Part shown: one piece after another, positions 1 to 5,654 of the stretch
How the letters are laid out: each line of letters starts with the position of its first letter
Numbering within the stretch: position 1 is the first letter of the stretch
DNA from: Bryobacterales bacterium
GTDB lineage: Bacteria > Acidobacteriota > Terriglobia > Bryobacterales > Bryobacteraceae
Length of the DNA stretch: 5,672 bases
Assembly: GCA_003164075.1 (NCBI GenBank)
Contig: PLRZ01000199.1
Location: forward strand, 1-5,672
Direction of reading: 5' to 3'
Made by a program: the position numbers and the translations under genes
Notes under the pieces: model-generated
Database searches by the model: none
Seen by the model: only the letters and a program-made list of their open reading frames with translations
Told to the model about the DNA's origin: nothing

Positions 1-515
1 TCACGCAATGCCTGGTACAGGGCGATGGGAAGGACCACCTCGATGAAGGCGGCGTAGTGGTTGTGATAAACGATGGGGCCCATCACGTCAGTCACATATC
101 CGCTCGGAAACAACCAGAGGACTTTGCCCCCGGATGTAAATGTCTGGAGAGTGGCCCAGACGGAGACCACAACAGCGAACCAGAGCATGGCGGAACGGAA
201 CCAGCGGCGGACATCGGACTGTGAAAACAGGCTGAAGCCGGCAAGAAAGACGGCCAGGAAACTGCTCCAGCGGATGATGGCCGTCTTGGTGTCGAAGGGG
301 TAGGCGGTGAATCCAGCGGCCCACTGGACCAGCCCCCACAAGACGGCAAAGGCCAACGGCGCCACCGGATAGGGGATGCGATGCGGCGGCCGGCGCCCCA
401 GCGCGAAAACACATAGGGCAAACACACCGAGTTGAAAGACCGTAACCGGCCAGACCGCAGGGATCCAGAGCGTCAAGATGGCGAAAGCGAAGAGCGCCGC
501 CAGCACGATATGCAT
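1..515 (-). CDS. O-antigen ligase/polymerase-like membrane protein (partial, 3' end off window)
   Basis: Reading leftward from the ATG at 515-513 gives 171 codons open to the window edge, so the C-terminal half or more is missing. The protein is strongly hydrophobic, with likely membrane spans near residues 3-20, 22-38, 52-68, 82-98, 108-124 and 150-170. The stretch around residues 146-166 (GPIVYHNHYAAFIEVVLPIA) resembles the 'N-H-x-A' segment seen in O-antigen ligases and Wzy-type polymerases. Members of that family act in the inner membrane and join or polymerise lipid-linked glycans on the periplasmic side. The conserved periplasmic loop with catalytic residues would lie beyond the edge, so ligase and polymerase cannot be told apart. 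The ATG is the first conventional start after an in-frame TGA at 563-561. A weak AGG lies 6 nt upstream of it. The gene follows the FecR-like gene by 54 nt in the same direction, so an operon is likely. An alternative is an unrelated polytopic protein. Confidence 0.72.
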   Translation of the reverse strand, partial: MHIVLAALFAFAILTLWIPAVWPVTVFQLGVFALCVFALGRRPPHRIPYPVAPLAFAVLWGLVQWAAGFTAYPFDTKTAIIRWSSFLAVFLAGFSLFSQSDVRRWFRSAMLWFAVVVSVWATLQTFTSGGKVLWLFPSGYVTDVMGPIVYHNHYAAFIEVVLPIALYQALR

Positions 516-524
516 GCGCAGCCT

Positions 525-530
525 ATTGTA
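525..530 (-). promoter_or_regulatory. Candidate -10 box before the ligase-like gene
   Basis: TACAAT on the minus strand matches the sigma-70 -10 consensus at five of six positions. It ends 9 nt before the ATG of the ligase-like gene, so a start from it would give an almost leaderless message. I see no good -35 hexamer at 16-18 bp, so this is a weak internal promoter candidate inside a probable operon. Confidence 0.3.
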
Positions 531-569
531 AGACGCGGCACCGCAACGCCGCTTGAAGACTCATCCAGC

Positions 570-1412
570 CTAATGAGGGCTCGTGGAGGAGGCGCCGCTA
601 AAAGTACCGGCGGCAGCCAGTCCGGCGACGGTACCCCCGACAGCCACGCCGCCGATGATGGCGATCTTGGCGACGGCGACGCCCGCGCCCGCTACGGCGG
701 CGCTACCCGCTCCCACAATCTGGGCGTTTGTCACCTGCACCACCTCGCTGGCGCCCGTGGGGACGGTAGCACCGGGGATCACGGAGCCGGCGATTTCAAT
801 TTTCTTTCCGACATATTGAGCGATCTCGGCTCCCTGAAGTTGGACCGTCACGTTGCTGGTAGCGTCGGTCAGGAAGTACTTCCCATCGTGCAGTTTGACG
901 ATACCGGTCAACTTGACCACGCTGCTGGCGCCGGTCTGGGTATCGAACGCCAAAGCCGTGCCGGGCCGCAGGTCGGCGAGGAGCAGGCCGGATGCGCTGC
1001 GCACCTGTGCCGCACCGCTGCGAGCGGACACGGCAATACGGGTGGAGCTCTGAATGTCCACCTGCACCACGGAATCCCTGGCGGCCGCCGAAATCTGAAG
1101 CGAATCGGCTTCAAAGATGTGCTTGTCCGCATCGCGCAAGAGTCCGGCGCCTTTCTCAAGTACGGTCCGGTCACGATAAAACCTGGCGCGCGATTCCGGC
1201 GCCAGAGTAATCTGGAAACCGTCCTGTTGCACTACCGAGCGCGCAGCCGCTGTTTCGATGACGTTGCCGTCAAATACCGTGCTGTTGCCACGGACGGTAG
1301 AGCCATCGACGCGAAAATCTCCCGTCGAACGGACGAAACCAATGGAGCCAGGAGTTGCCGCGCCCAACAGCAAGCAACCGCCAGCTATGAAGGAAACTAC
1401 TAGTTTACGCAT
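570..1412 (-). CDS. FecR-like secreted protein with OB-like segment and Gly/Ala-rich tail
   Basis: This 280-residue protein starts with a signal-peptide-like segment (MRKLVVSFIAGGCLLLGAAT). Residues about 24-160 show the repeating beta pattern of FecR-type domains: a 'G-x-F-x-V-x-G' run, 'GNSTVFDGNVIET' at 42-54, a charged DR-x-VLEKG turn at 81-88 and a 'LRPGTALAF' strand near 148-156. Residues about 165-228 (LTGIVKLHDGKYFLTD..., VGKKIEIAGSV) suggest a small OB-like barrel. Residues about 234-272 are almost all Ala, Gly and Val, and resemble a glycine-zipper membrane segment. FecR domains are known as periplasmic sensor or scaffold modules; here there is no visible sigma-factor partner, so a structural or anchoring envelope role is more likely than iron signalling. 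The ATG at 1412 gives the signal peptide its full length; only a weak GGA precedes it. The ligase-like gene follows after 54 nt. No closer family name is certain. Confidence 0.8.
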   Translation of the reverse strand: MRKLVVSFIAGGCLLLGAATPGSIGFVRSTGDFRVDGSTVRGNSTVFDGNVIETAAARSVVQQDGFQITLAPESRARFYRDRTVLEKGAGLLRDADKHIFEADSLQISAAARDSVVQVDIQSSTRIAVSARSGAAQVRSASGLLLADLRPGTALAFDTQTGASSVVKLTGIVKLHDGKYFLTDATSNVTVQLQGAEIAQYVGKKIEIAGSVIPGATVPTGASEVVQVTNAQIVGAGSAAVAGAGVAVAKIAIIGGVAVGGTVAGLAAAGTFSGASSTSPH

Positions 1413-1444
1413 AATATGTTGTTCCAGACGATACTTCTTGTTTT

Positions 1445-1473
1445 AGAATAAAGCTGTACCTTGATTAATGCAA
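1445..1473 (-). promoter_or_regulatory. Candidate sigma-70 promoter of the FecR-like gene
   Basis: On the minus strand a -35-like TTGCAT (1473-1468) and a -10-like TATTCT (1450-1445) are separated by exactly 17 bp. Transcription would begin near 1438, leaving a leader of about 26 nt before the ATG at 1412. The match is moderate (three and four of six positions), but the location in an AT-rich divergent gap and the ideal spacing support it. Confidence 0.4.
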
Positions 1474-1491
1474 TAAGTTATTTAGCTTATT
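1472..1491. repeat. Inverted repeat AATAAG-N8-CTTATT, possible operator
   Basis: Two perfect 6-bp arms, AATAAG (1472-1477) and CTTATT (1486-1491), flank an 8-bp centre. The left arm touches the candidate -35 hexamer of the FecR-like gene, which would suit an operator or regulator site. In AT-rich DNA a 6-bp inverted repeat can arise by chance, so the functional reading is speculative. Confidence 0.3.
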
Positions 1492-1497
1492 CTTGTC

Positions 1498-1533
1498 GTC
1501 TGACATACGTCTTACGAGCGTGTTGTATGAGAC
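1498..1533. repeat. Imperfect inverted repeat upstream of the J-domain gene
   Basis: GTCT (1498-1501) and CATAC (1504-1508) pair with GTATG (1525-1529) and AGAC (1530-1533). This makes a 9-bp stem with a 2-nt bulge on the left arm and a 16-nt loop. It lies 25 nt before the J-domain start codon, so it could be a binding site or a leader hairpin. I found no convincing -35/-10 pair for the J-domain gene around it. Confidence 0.28.
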
Positions 1534-1558
1534 AATATTTTAGAGATTAACTCATCGT

Positions 1559-2683
1559 ATGAACTACTATGAAGAGCTCGGACTCACGTCGGATGCGACC
1601 GCGCCCGAGATTCGCCATGCCTATCGAGTGGCGGCGCGGCTGGTACATCCGGATGGGCACGCGGATGAACCGGTGCGGGCCATGGCCGAACGCCAGATGA
1701 AGCGCCTGAATGAGATGCTGGCGATTCTCACCGACCCGCAGAGAAGATACGAATACGATCTGGCTCTGGAGGATGTCGCACGTCTTCCAGTTTTGGGTCC
1801 GGCGGCGCCGGGTCCCGCGGCATCGAACTCCGGCGTCCATTGGCAGAGGCCGGTGGAGTTGACCCTGCCATCGGAGCCGTGGTGGACACGGGCGCCGGAG
1901 TGGGCGCAATCCACCATGCGTAATGGGTTCTGGATATTCCTCGCAATGGTCATGTTGTGCGTGGGCCTCTGGTATCTGGCGGACATGCCGAGCACGCCGG
2001 TTACCAGGGCGCAAACGGAACAACCGCCTCCGGACGAGAAATTGCCCGCGGGCCCAAAGGCGCACAAAGCGGCAAAACCAAATGTCGCTCGGGTGTTTCC
2101 GGCCGAGCCGAAACCGGCGATACAGCGTCCCACCGGAGCGCCGGCCGAAGAAATCGAAATTCCCCACGAGGTCGCTGCACCCCTTCGCGAGACCGACCGG
2201 CCGCAGGAGGCCCTACGCATTCCGGAGGCAGCGCCGGAACCGTCCACCACTTCCGCGATGGCCGCCAAGCCGGAACCGTCCCGCTTTCCGGCGGTCCGGA
2301 ACCCTGCCGGGGCCGCATCGTTCGCGGGTAATTGGCTGTACCTGCCCGCGACGGACGCGCCTGCGCCCGGCACTTACCCGGCAACTTATGTGGAAATGTT
2401 GCTGAACGAAGACAAGGGTGAGTTAGCAGGCACCTATCGGGCTCAATACAAGGTTCCCGACTTAGCGCTATCCCCCGACGTAGCATTTCGCGTTCAGGGT
2501 AAACTGCCAGCCGACAAGTCAGCCACACTGACATGGACATCCGGGGATGGAGCCAAGGGCGAAGCGGAGATGACGCTGCTCGGGCCAAACCTGATGAACC
2601 TTTCCTGGTGGACCACGAAACTCGGCCGGCGTCCCATGCTCGGCTCAGGGACCACGAAACTCATCCGGCAGCAACAGCCATGA
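1559..2683 (+). CDS. Membrane-anchored J-domain (DnaJ-like) protein with beta-rich C-terminal domain
   Basis: Residues 1-68 form a J domain: it opens MNYYEELGLTSDATAPEIRHAY, carries the HPD motif at H30-P31-D32 and ends with a 'LTDPQRRYEYD' helix. J domains stimulate the ATPase of Hsp70 (DnaK) through HPD. The Gly/Phe-rich and zinc-finger regions of true DnaJ are absent. One membrane span lies at about 122-141 (NGFWIFLAMVMLCVGLWYL). A Pro/Ala/Glu-rich linker follows to about residue 250. Residues about 253-370 are beta-rich, beginning FAGNWLY and containing GELAGTYRAQY and SWWTTKLG; they resemble a lipocalin-like or calycin-type barrel, which I infer and do not prove. The likely topology places the J domain in the cytoplasm and the barrel in the periplasm. 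The ATG at 1559 begins exactly at the J-domain consensus; no clear ribosome binding site precedes it. The stop codon overlaps the start of the TPR gene. Confidence 0.88.
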   Translation: MNYYEELGLTSDATAPEIRHAYRVAARLVHPDGHADEPVRAMAERQMKRLNEMLAILTDPQRRYEYDLALEDVARLPVLGPAAPGPAASNSGVHWQRPVELTLPSEPWWTRAPEWAQSTMRNGFWIFLAMVMLCVGLWYLADMPSTPVTRAQTEQPPPDEKLPAGPKAHKAAKPNVARVFPAEPKPAIQRPTGAPAEEIEIPHEVAAPLRETDRPQEALRIPEAAPEPSTTSAMAAKPEPSRFPAVRNPAGAASFAGNWLYLPATDAPAPGTYPATYVEMLLNEDKGELAGTYRAQYKVPDLALSPDVAFRVQGKLPADKSATLTWTSGDGAKGEAEMTLLGPNLMNLSWWTTKLGRRPMLGSGTTKLIRQQQP

Positions 2684-3951
2684 GGACATCGCGAGCTGTT
2701 TGGTTAGCGGGGTTGGCCGCCCTGGCGGCGGAATTTGCAGTGGCCGGCTTGTGGTCCGTGCGGCTCGCGGCAGCCGACTACTGGTTCACGAAGGAGACAC
2801 CCGAAGGCACGGAGAAAGCGCTGGCGTTGACGCCTGACCAATCGGCTTACTACGTCCTCCTGGCATTACTGGTGGGAGACGACCATCCCTCCGTGGCCGT
2901 AGCCGCTTTGCGGAAGGCGGTGACGCTCAACCCCAGCGACGCGCGCGCGTGGGTCGAGCTGGGCTTACGGTACGAAGCTGCCGGCGACTTAGGCGCAGCG
3001 GAACAGACATTACTGCGAGCTGCCGCCGAGGACAAGACCTACCTTCCGAGATGGACGCTGCTGAACTACTATTTCCGGCATAACGATACAGACCGGTTTT
3101 GGTACTGGGCTAAGGCAGCAGTCCCGATGATCTATGGCGATGCGCTGCCGCTCTTCCACTTATGCGGCCGTGTGGATGAGGACGGCAAGCTCATCGATCG
3201 GCTGGAGATTCGCAAACCGGAGATCCAGGCTGCCTATTTGTTTTACCTCCTGGTTGCGGGCCGTGCCGACCTGGCAGGTCCGTCGAGCCGGCGCCTGCTG
3301 ATGGAAAGTCGCAGTGCCGACGTTCCGCTGCTGCTGGATGCATGCGATCGTCTGATCGATGCCCACTCCGTTGACGACGCCGTAGCGATCTGGAACGGGC
3401 TCATACATGCCCGGCGTCTTCCCTATGGCGATTTCCCCGAAGGCGTCCGGCCGACCCTTACCAATGGCGACTTTGCGGCATCTCCCTCCGGACGCGGGTT
3501 CGACTGGCGTCTGCCCTCACTGGAGGGTATCAGCGCGGCGCGCGAGGAGACTGCTCCGGGCTTGCGTCTCACATTCTCCGGGGCGCAGGCCGAGGCGGCC
3601 GAACCGCTGGTCCAGTTGGTGCCCGTCCGGGAACGCACGGCATACGAACTGAAGTTTGTATATCGGACGTCGGGAATCGGCGCGCGCACCGGCCTGTCGT
3701 GGAGTATCGGAGAGATGGGCACGGGCCGCAGCCTGAAGGATGGGGAAGACTTGGCGTCCGAGGAACAGGTCAGCCAGCGCATGGATTTCGCGACACCGGC
3801 GGGCTGCCGGATGGTGCGGTTGTCGCTGGCATATCGCCGGCGTCCGGGAACCACCCGGATCGCAGGGTACATTGTGCTGCGCGATGTGGAAGTGAAGCCG
3901 GCTACTCAGTTCCCGTCCGACGACGGCCCACGTTCGCGCGTAATGAAATAG
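2680..3951 (+). CDS. TPR protein with C-terminal jelly-roll-like domain
   Basis: The 423-residue product has an N-terminal hydrophobic segment (residues about 6-31, uncleaved anchor or signal peptide). TPR helices follow, clearest at about 54-87 and 88-121 (ARAWVELGLRYEAAGDLGAAEQ), and degenerate helical repeats continue to about 245. From about residue 257 a second, beta-rich part begins with TLTNGDFAASPSGRGFDW and runs to about 405 (YIVLRDVEV). This pattern resembles galactose-binding-like or carbohydrate-binding jelly rolls. TPRs are protein-binding scaffolds; a periplasmic scaffold with glycan-binding ability is an inference. I chose the ATG at 2680 because it overlaps the preceding TGA as ATGA, a common sign of coupled translation, and because it puts the hydrophobic segment at the N-terminus. 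An in-frame ATG at 2533 would add 49 residues that merely overlay the J-domain gene in another frame. The 3' end overlaps the opposing zinc-ribbon gene by 46 bp. Confidence 0.85.
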   Translation: MRTSRAVWLAGLAALAAEFAVAGLWSVRLAAADYWFTKETPEGTEKALALTPDQSAYYVLLALLVGDDHPSVAVAALRKAVTLNPSDARAWVELGLRYEAAGDLGAAEQTLLRAAAEDKTYLPRWTLLNYYFRHNDTDRFWYWAKAAVPMIYGDALPLFHLCGRVDEDGKLIDRLEIRKPEIQAAYLFYLLVAGRADLAGPSSRRLLMESRSADVPLLLDACDRLIDAHSVDDAVAIWNGLIHARRLPYGDFPEGVRPTLTNGDFAASPSGRGFDWRLPSLEGISAAREETAPGLRLTFSGAQAEAAEPLVQLVPVRERTAYELKFVYRTSGIGARTGLSWSIGEMGTGRSLKDGEDLASEEQVSQRMDFATPAGCRMVRLSLAYRRRPGTTRIAGYIVLRDVEVKPATQFPSDDGPRSRVMK

Positions 3952-4238
3952 AGAAACGCAGCGAACAGCACCACCCCCGCGCCGTACATCAGAAGTTCCC
4001 GTCTCTTGCGCTTCCACTCAATCGCACTACGGGTAGCTCTGATCTCGCGCTGCGTGGAGGCGTGCGGTATTGGACCTTCGACGGCGACCTCGGTGGTGGC
4101 ATACCGGAACTTCAGAAATCGAAAGTTACATTTGTGGCAGCGATACGGATAGATAGCCACGATGCTGGCCATCTTTTCCATCAGGCCGCTTCTATGAGAG
4201 CGGTGCGCGTCACCGACTTTGCATTTTGGACAAATCAC
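3906..4238 (-). CDS. Small zinc-ribbon membrane protein
   Basis: The 110-residue product begins MICPKCK and contains two CxxC knuckles, C3/C6 and C34/C37, with an aromatic 'YPYRCHKCNFRF' block around the second. This is a typical four-cysteine zinc ribbon. A basic stretch (EWKRKRRE, about 74-81) precedes a single membrane span at about 83-100. By the positive-inside rule the ribbon should be cytoplasmic and the short tail periplasmic. The start is GTG at 4238-4236. It is supported by an AGGAG (4252-4248) 9 nt upstream, the best ribosome binding site in the window. Its function is unknown; small ribbon-plus-anchor proteins of this kind may bind nucleic acid or a membrane partner. It overlaps the convergent TPR gene by 46 bp and appears to be a single-gene unit. 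Confidence 0.75.
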   Translation of the reverse strand: MICPKCKVGDAHRSHRSGLMEKMASIVAIYPYRCHKCNFRFLKFRYATTEVAVEGPIPHASTQREIRATRSAIEWKRKRRELLMYGAGVVLFAAFLYFITRERGPSSDGN

Positions 4239-4256
4239 TATAAACAGCTCCTGATA

Positions 4257-4285
4257 ATCTTAGTCTACCCTATTTAGTCCGCCAA
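4257..4285 (-). promoter_or_regulatory. Candidate promoter of the zinc-ribbon gene
   Basis: On the minus strand TTGGCG (4285-4280) and TAAGAT (4262-4257) each match the sigma-70 hexamers at four of six positions and are 17 bp apart. The predicted start point falls close to the AGGAG ribosome binding site, giving a leader of only about 12-15 nt. The short leader makes this plausible but not secure. Confidence 0.33.
4260..4279. repeat. Direct repeat TTAGTC, 14 bp apart
   Basis: TTAGTC occurs at 4260-4265 and again at 4274-4279, and its reverse complement GACTAA occurs once more at 4359-4364. The first two copies lie within the candidate zinc-ribbon promoter, one over the -10 and one next to the -35. 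They could be half-sites for a regulator; chance is also possible for hexamers. Confidence 0.22.
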
Positions 4286-4341
4286 GTCGCGCCGGCATCG
4301 GAACCGGATTCGAACTTCGCCCCGAGATATAAAGGAGAGAA

Positions 4342-4366
4342 GATTAGAGAGCATAAGAGACTAATC
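4342..4366. repeat. Inverted repeat GATTAG-N13-CTAATC in the divergent gap
   Basis: Perfect 6-bp arms GATTAG (4342-4347) and CTAATC (4361-4366) flank a 13-nt purine-rich centre (AGAGCATAAGAGA). It lies about 60-95 bp upstream of the secreted-protein start. It could be an operator; the stem is too AT-rich and the loop too long for an efficient terminator. Confidence 0.25.
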
Positions 4367-4401
4367 GAGAACGCGCTATCTACCGTGCCTGTCTTAGGTG
4401 T

Positions 4402-4436
4402 TTCAACCGCCCGCAATAACCCGCCATAATAGAAGC
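4402..4436 (+). promoter_or_regulatory. Candidate promoter giving a leaderless mRNA for the 'SLPDFIC' gene
   Basis: CATAAT (4425-4430) matches the -10 consensus at five of six positions and is followed by six bases and then the ATG at 4437. That spacing would place the transcription start at or next to the A of the ATG. A weak -35-like TTCAAC (4402-4407) sits 17 bp upstream. No Shine-Dalgarno sequence is present between the -10 box and the ATG, which agrees with leaderless translation. Confidence 0.45.
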
Positions 4437-5468
4437 ATGCGAGTGCGTCTTGGCACAGTTCTCCTCGCCTTCAGTTTCTGCGGGATCGCGGACGACGGCG
4501 CCACGGTCAATTCCGTGGTCGCCGCGGTGCGCGCCTCCATCGCCAGGAAGAGTAAGGACGCCGGCACGGCCCGATCGCTCGACAAGATGAAGCTGGCGCA
4601 ACACCTGGAAGATCGCGTCATCGAAATCCTGGAGAGTGAGGGCGCGGGACTGCAAACCCTGGGCGCACTCCAGCGCATGCGCGATGCGTCGCGTCTTTTG
4701 CCGGCGCCGCCCGGCCCTCCTCCGGGAATGACGCCTCCACCGCCCCCGTCTTTCGCGGAAGAACATCGGGTCTGGCAGGCGACCGGCGTGAAGGCTCTGG
4801 ACTACACTCGCTCCCTGCCGGATTTCATCTGTTCCGAAACCGTTCACCGGTGGATCGATCCCGCCGGCAACGAAGAGTGGCAGCCTGCCCCTACGCTGAT
4901 TGCCGACCTTACTTTTTTCGACCGGCAGGAACATTACAAGCTGCTGACCGTCGACGGAAAGAAGTCCGAACAGTCCCTGCCGGATGTTGCCGGCGCGACC
5001 TCGCAGGGCGAATTCGGAAGCATGTTGGCCACGATCTTCCATCCCGCCTCGGAAACGGACTTCCGCTGGGACCACTGGACCACGCTTCGCAAACGCTCCA
5101 CCTACGTCTACTTCTTTCGCATCACCGCGGCGCATCGTCCCTACAAGTTGCGGTTTGGAACGGGCGCGAACGCGGCCACCGCCCCTGCCGGGTTGCACGG
5201 ATACGTCTACATCGACCGCGAAACCGACAGCGTAACCAGGATATCGGCGCATGCGGAGGACATCCCCGCCGGCTTCCCGGTGCAGGAGTCGAGCACGGTC
5301 CTCGATTACGATTATGCCGACGTCGGCGGCAAGCGATTTCTGTTGCCTCTGCGCGCCGAAGTTCGCATCGATTCCCGAAACGTGAAGAACTTGAACTCCG
5401 TGGAGTTTCAAAAGTACCGGAAATTCTCCGCCGAAGGCAGCGTCAGTTTTGGCGAAGGCAAGCAATGA
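4437..5468 (+). CDS. Secreted protein with 'SLPDFIC' block, function unknown
   Basis: The 343-residue product starts with a short signal peptide (MRVRLGTVLLAFSFCGIA, possible cleavage after A18). The Cys at 15 does not sit in a good lipobox. Residues about 21-86 are helical and charged, 87-105 form a Pro-rich linker, and from about 106 a mixed domain begins. Its recognisable blocks are ALDYTRSLPDFICSETVHRW (120-139), GEFGSMLATIFHP (191-203), an aromatic WDHWTTLRKR (211-220), GYVYIDRETDSVTRIS (255-270) and LDYDYADVGGKRFLLPLRAEV (289-309). I recall many paralogues with these blocks in Solibacter-type Acidobacteria, but know no assigned function. The alternating strands are reminiscent of LolA-type half-barrels, which is inference only. 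The ATG at 4437 is preferred over an in-frame GTG at 4398, because the 13 extra residues are polar and would displace the signal peptide, and a -10 box lies in that stretch. The gene stands alone. Confidence 0.82.
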   Translation: MRVRLGTVLLAFSFCGIADDGATVNSVVAAVRASIARKSKDAGTARSLDKMKLAQHLEDRVIEILESEGAGLQTLGALQRMRDASRLLPAPPGPPPGMTPPPPPSFAEEHRVWQATGVKALDYTRSLPDFICSETVHRWIDPAGNEEWQPAPTLIADLTFFDRQEHYKLLTVDGKKSEQSLPDVAGATSQGEFGSMLATIFHPASETDFRWDHWTTLRKRSTYVYFFRITAAHRPYKLRFGTGANAATAPAGLHGYVYIDRETDSVTRISAHAEDIPAGFPVQESSTVLDYDYADVGGKRFLLPLRAEVRIDSRNVKNLNSVEFQKYRKFSAEGSVSFGEGKQ

Positions 5469-5520
5469 GATCGGAACTCCTGTCGTGTCTGCGGCGCCGG
5501 GACTCAGACATCCTGATCTC
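5467..5520 (+). terminator. Nested imperfect hairpin at the stop codon, weak terminator candidate
   Basis: GAGATC (5467-5472) pairs with GATCTC (5515-5520), and GG (5473-5474) with CC (5512-5513) across one bulged T. Further in, TGTCTG (5486-5491) pairs with CAGACA (5505-5510). The structure begins within the stop codon of the secreted-protein gene. No T-run follows, so intrinsic termination would be poor; mRNA stabilisation at the 3' end is an equal possibility. Confidence 0.3.
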
Positions 5521-5628
5521 GTGGAATGGGATGAGGCTTCGAGTCCAGGCAAAGACATCATTGGCCACCGATTGGTTTTTGCGGGGCGGTGGCTCAGTCT
5601 GATTCCTCGGCGGTTCCAGAACTCCGGT

Positions 5629-5642
5629 GACCTCAGGAGGTC
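5629..5642. repeat. Short palindrome GACCTC-AG-GAGGTC
   Basis: Two perfect 6-bp arms are separated by only 2 bp. As RNA the closing pair would open, leaving a 5-bp stem. It sits 12 bp before the larger palindrome at the window edge and may belong to the same repeat element. Confidence 0.4.
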
Positions 5643-5654
5643 TGTCTCGACCCA

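Noticed and set aside
432..1403. Long plus-strand open frame of 323 codons
   Set aside because: It lies antisense to the FecR-like gene and the start of the ligase-like gene. Its translation is polar and low in pattern, without signal or motifs, while the minus-strand product has a signal peptide, FecR-like strands and an organised C-terminus.
2533..2679. N-terminal extension of the TPR gene from an in-frame ATG at 2533
   Set aside because: The 49 extra residues overlay the J-domain gene in another frame and would put the hydrophobic segment in the interior. The ATGA overlap at 2680 is the more natural start.
4300..4400. tRNA-like words (GGATTCGAAC near 4307 and GCGCTATCTACC near 4374)
   Set aside because: They recall the T-arm and D-arm of a minus-strand tRNA. 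The stem around the TTCGAA loop does not pair, no anticodon arm or acceptor stem forms, and the spacing is wrong. I regard it as chance or at most an unprovable relic.
4380..5561. Long minus-strand open frame of 393 codons opposite the secreted-protein gene
   Set aside because: It is longer than the sense gene, but its product is Arg/Gly-rich with no recognisable domain. The sense frame has a signal peptide, conserved blocks and a promoter-like start. GC-rich DNA often leaves such antisense frames open.
4850..5602. Plus-strand open frame of 250 codons overlapping the secreted-protein gene
   Set aside because: It is an Arg-rich frame-shifted shadow of the real gene, with no domain and no start signal.
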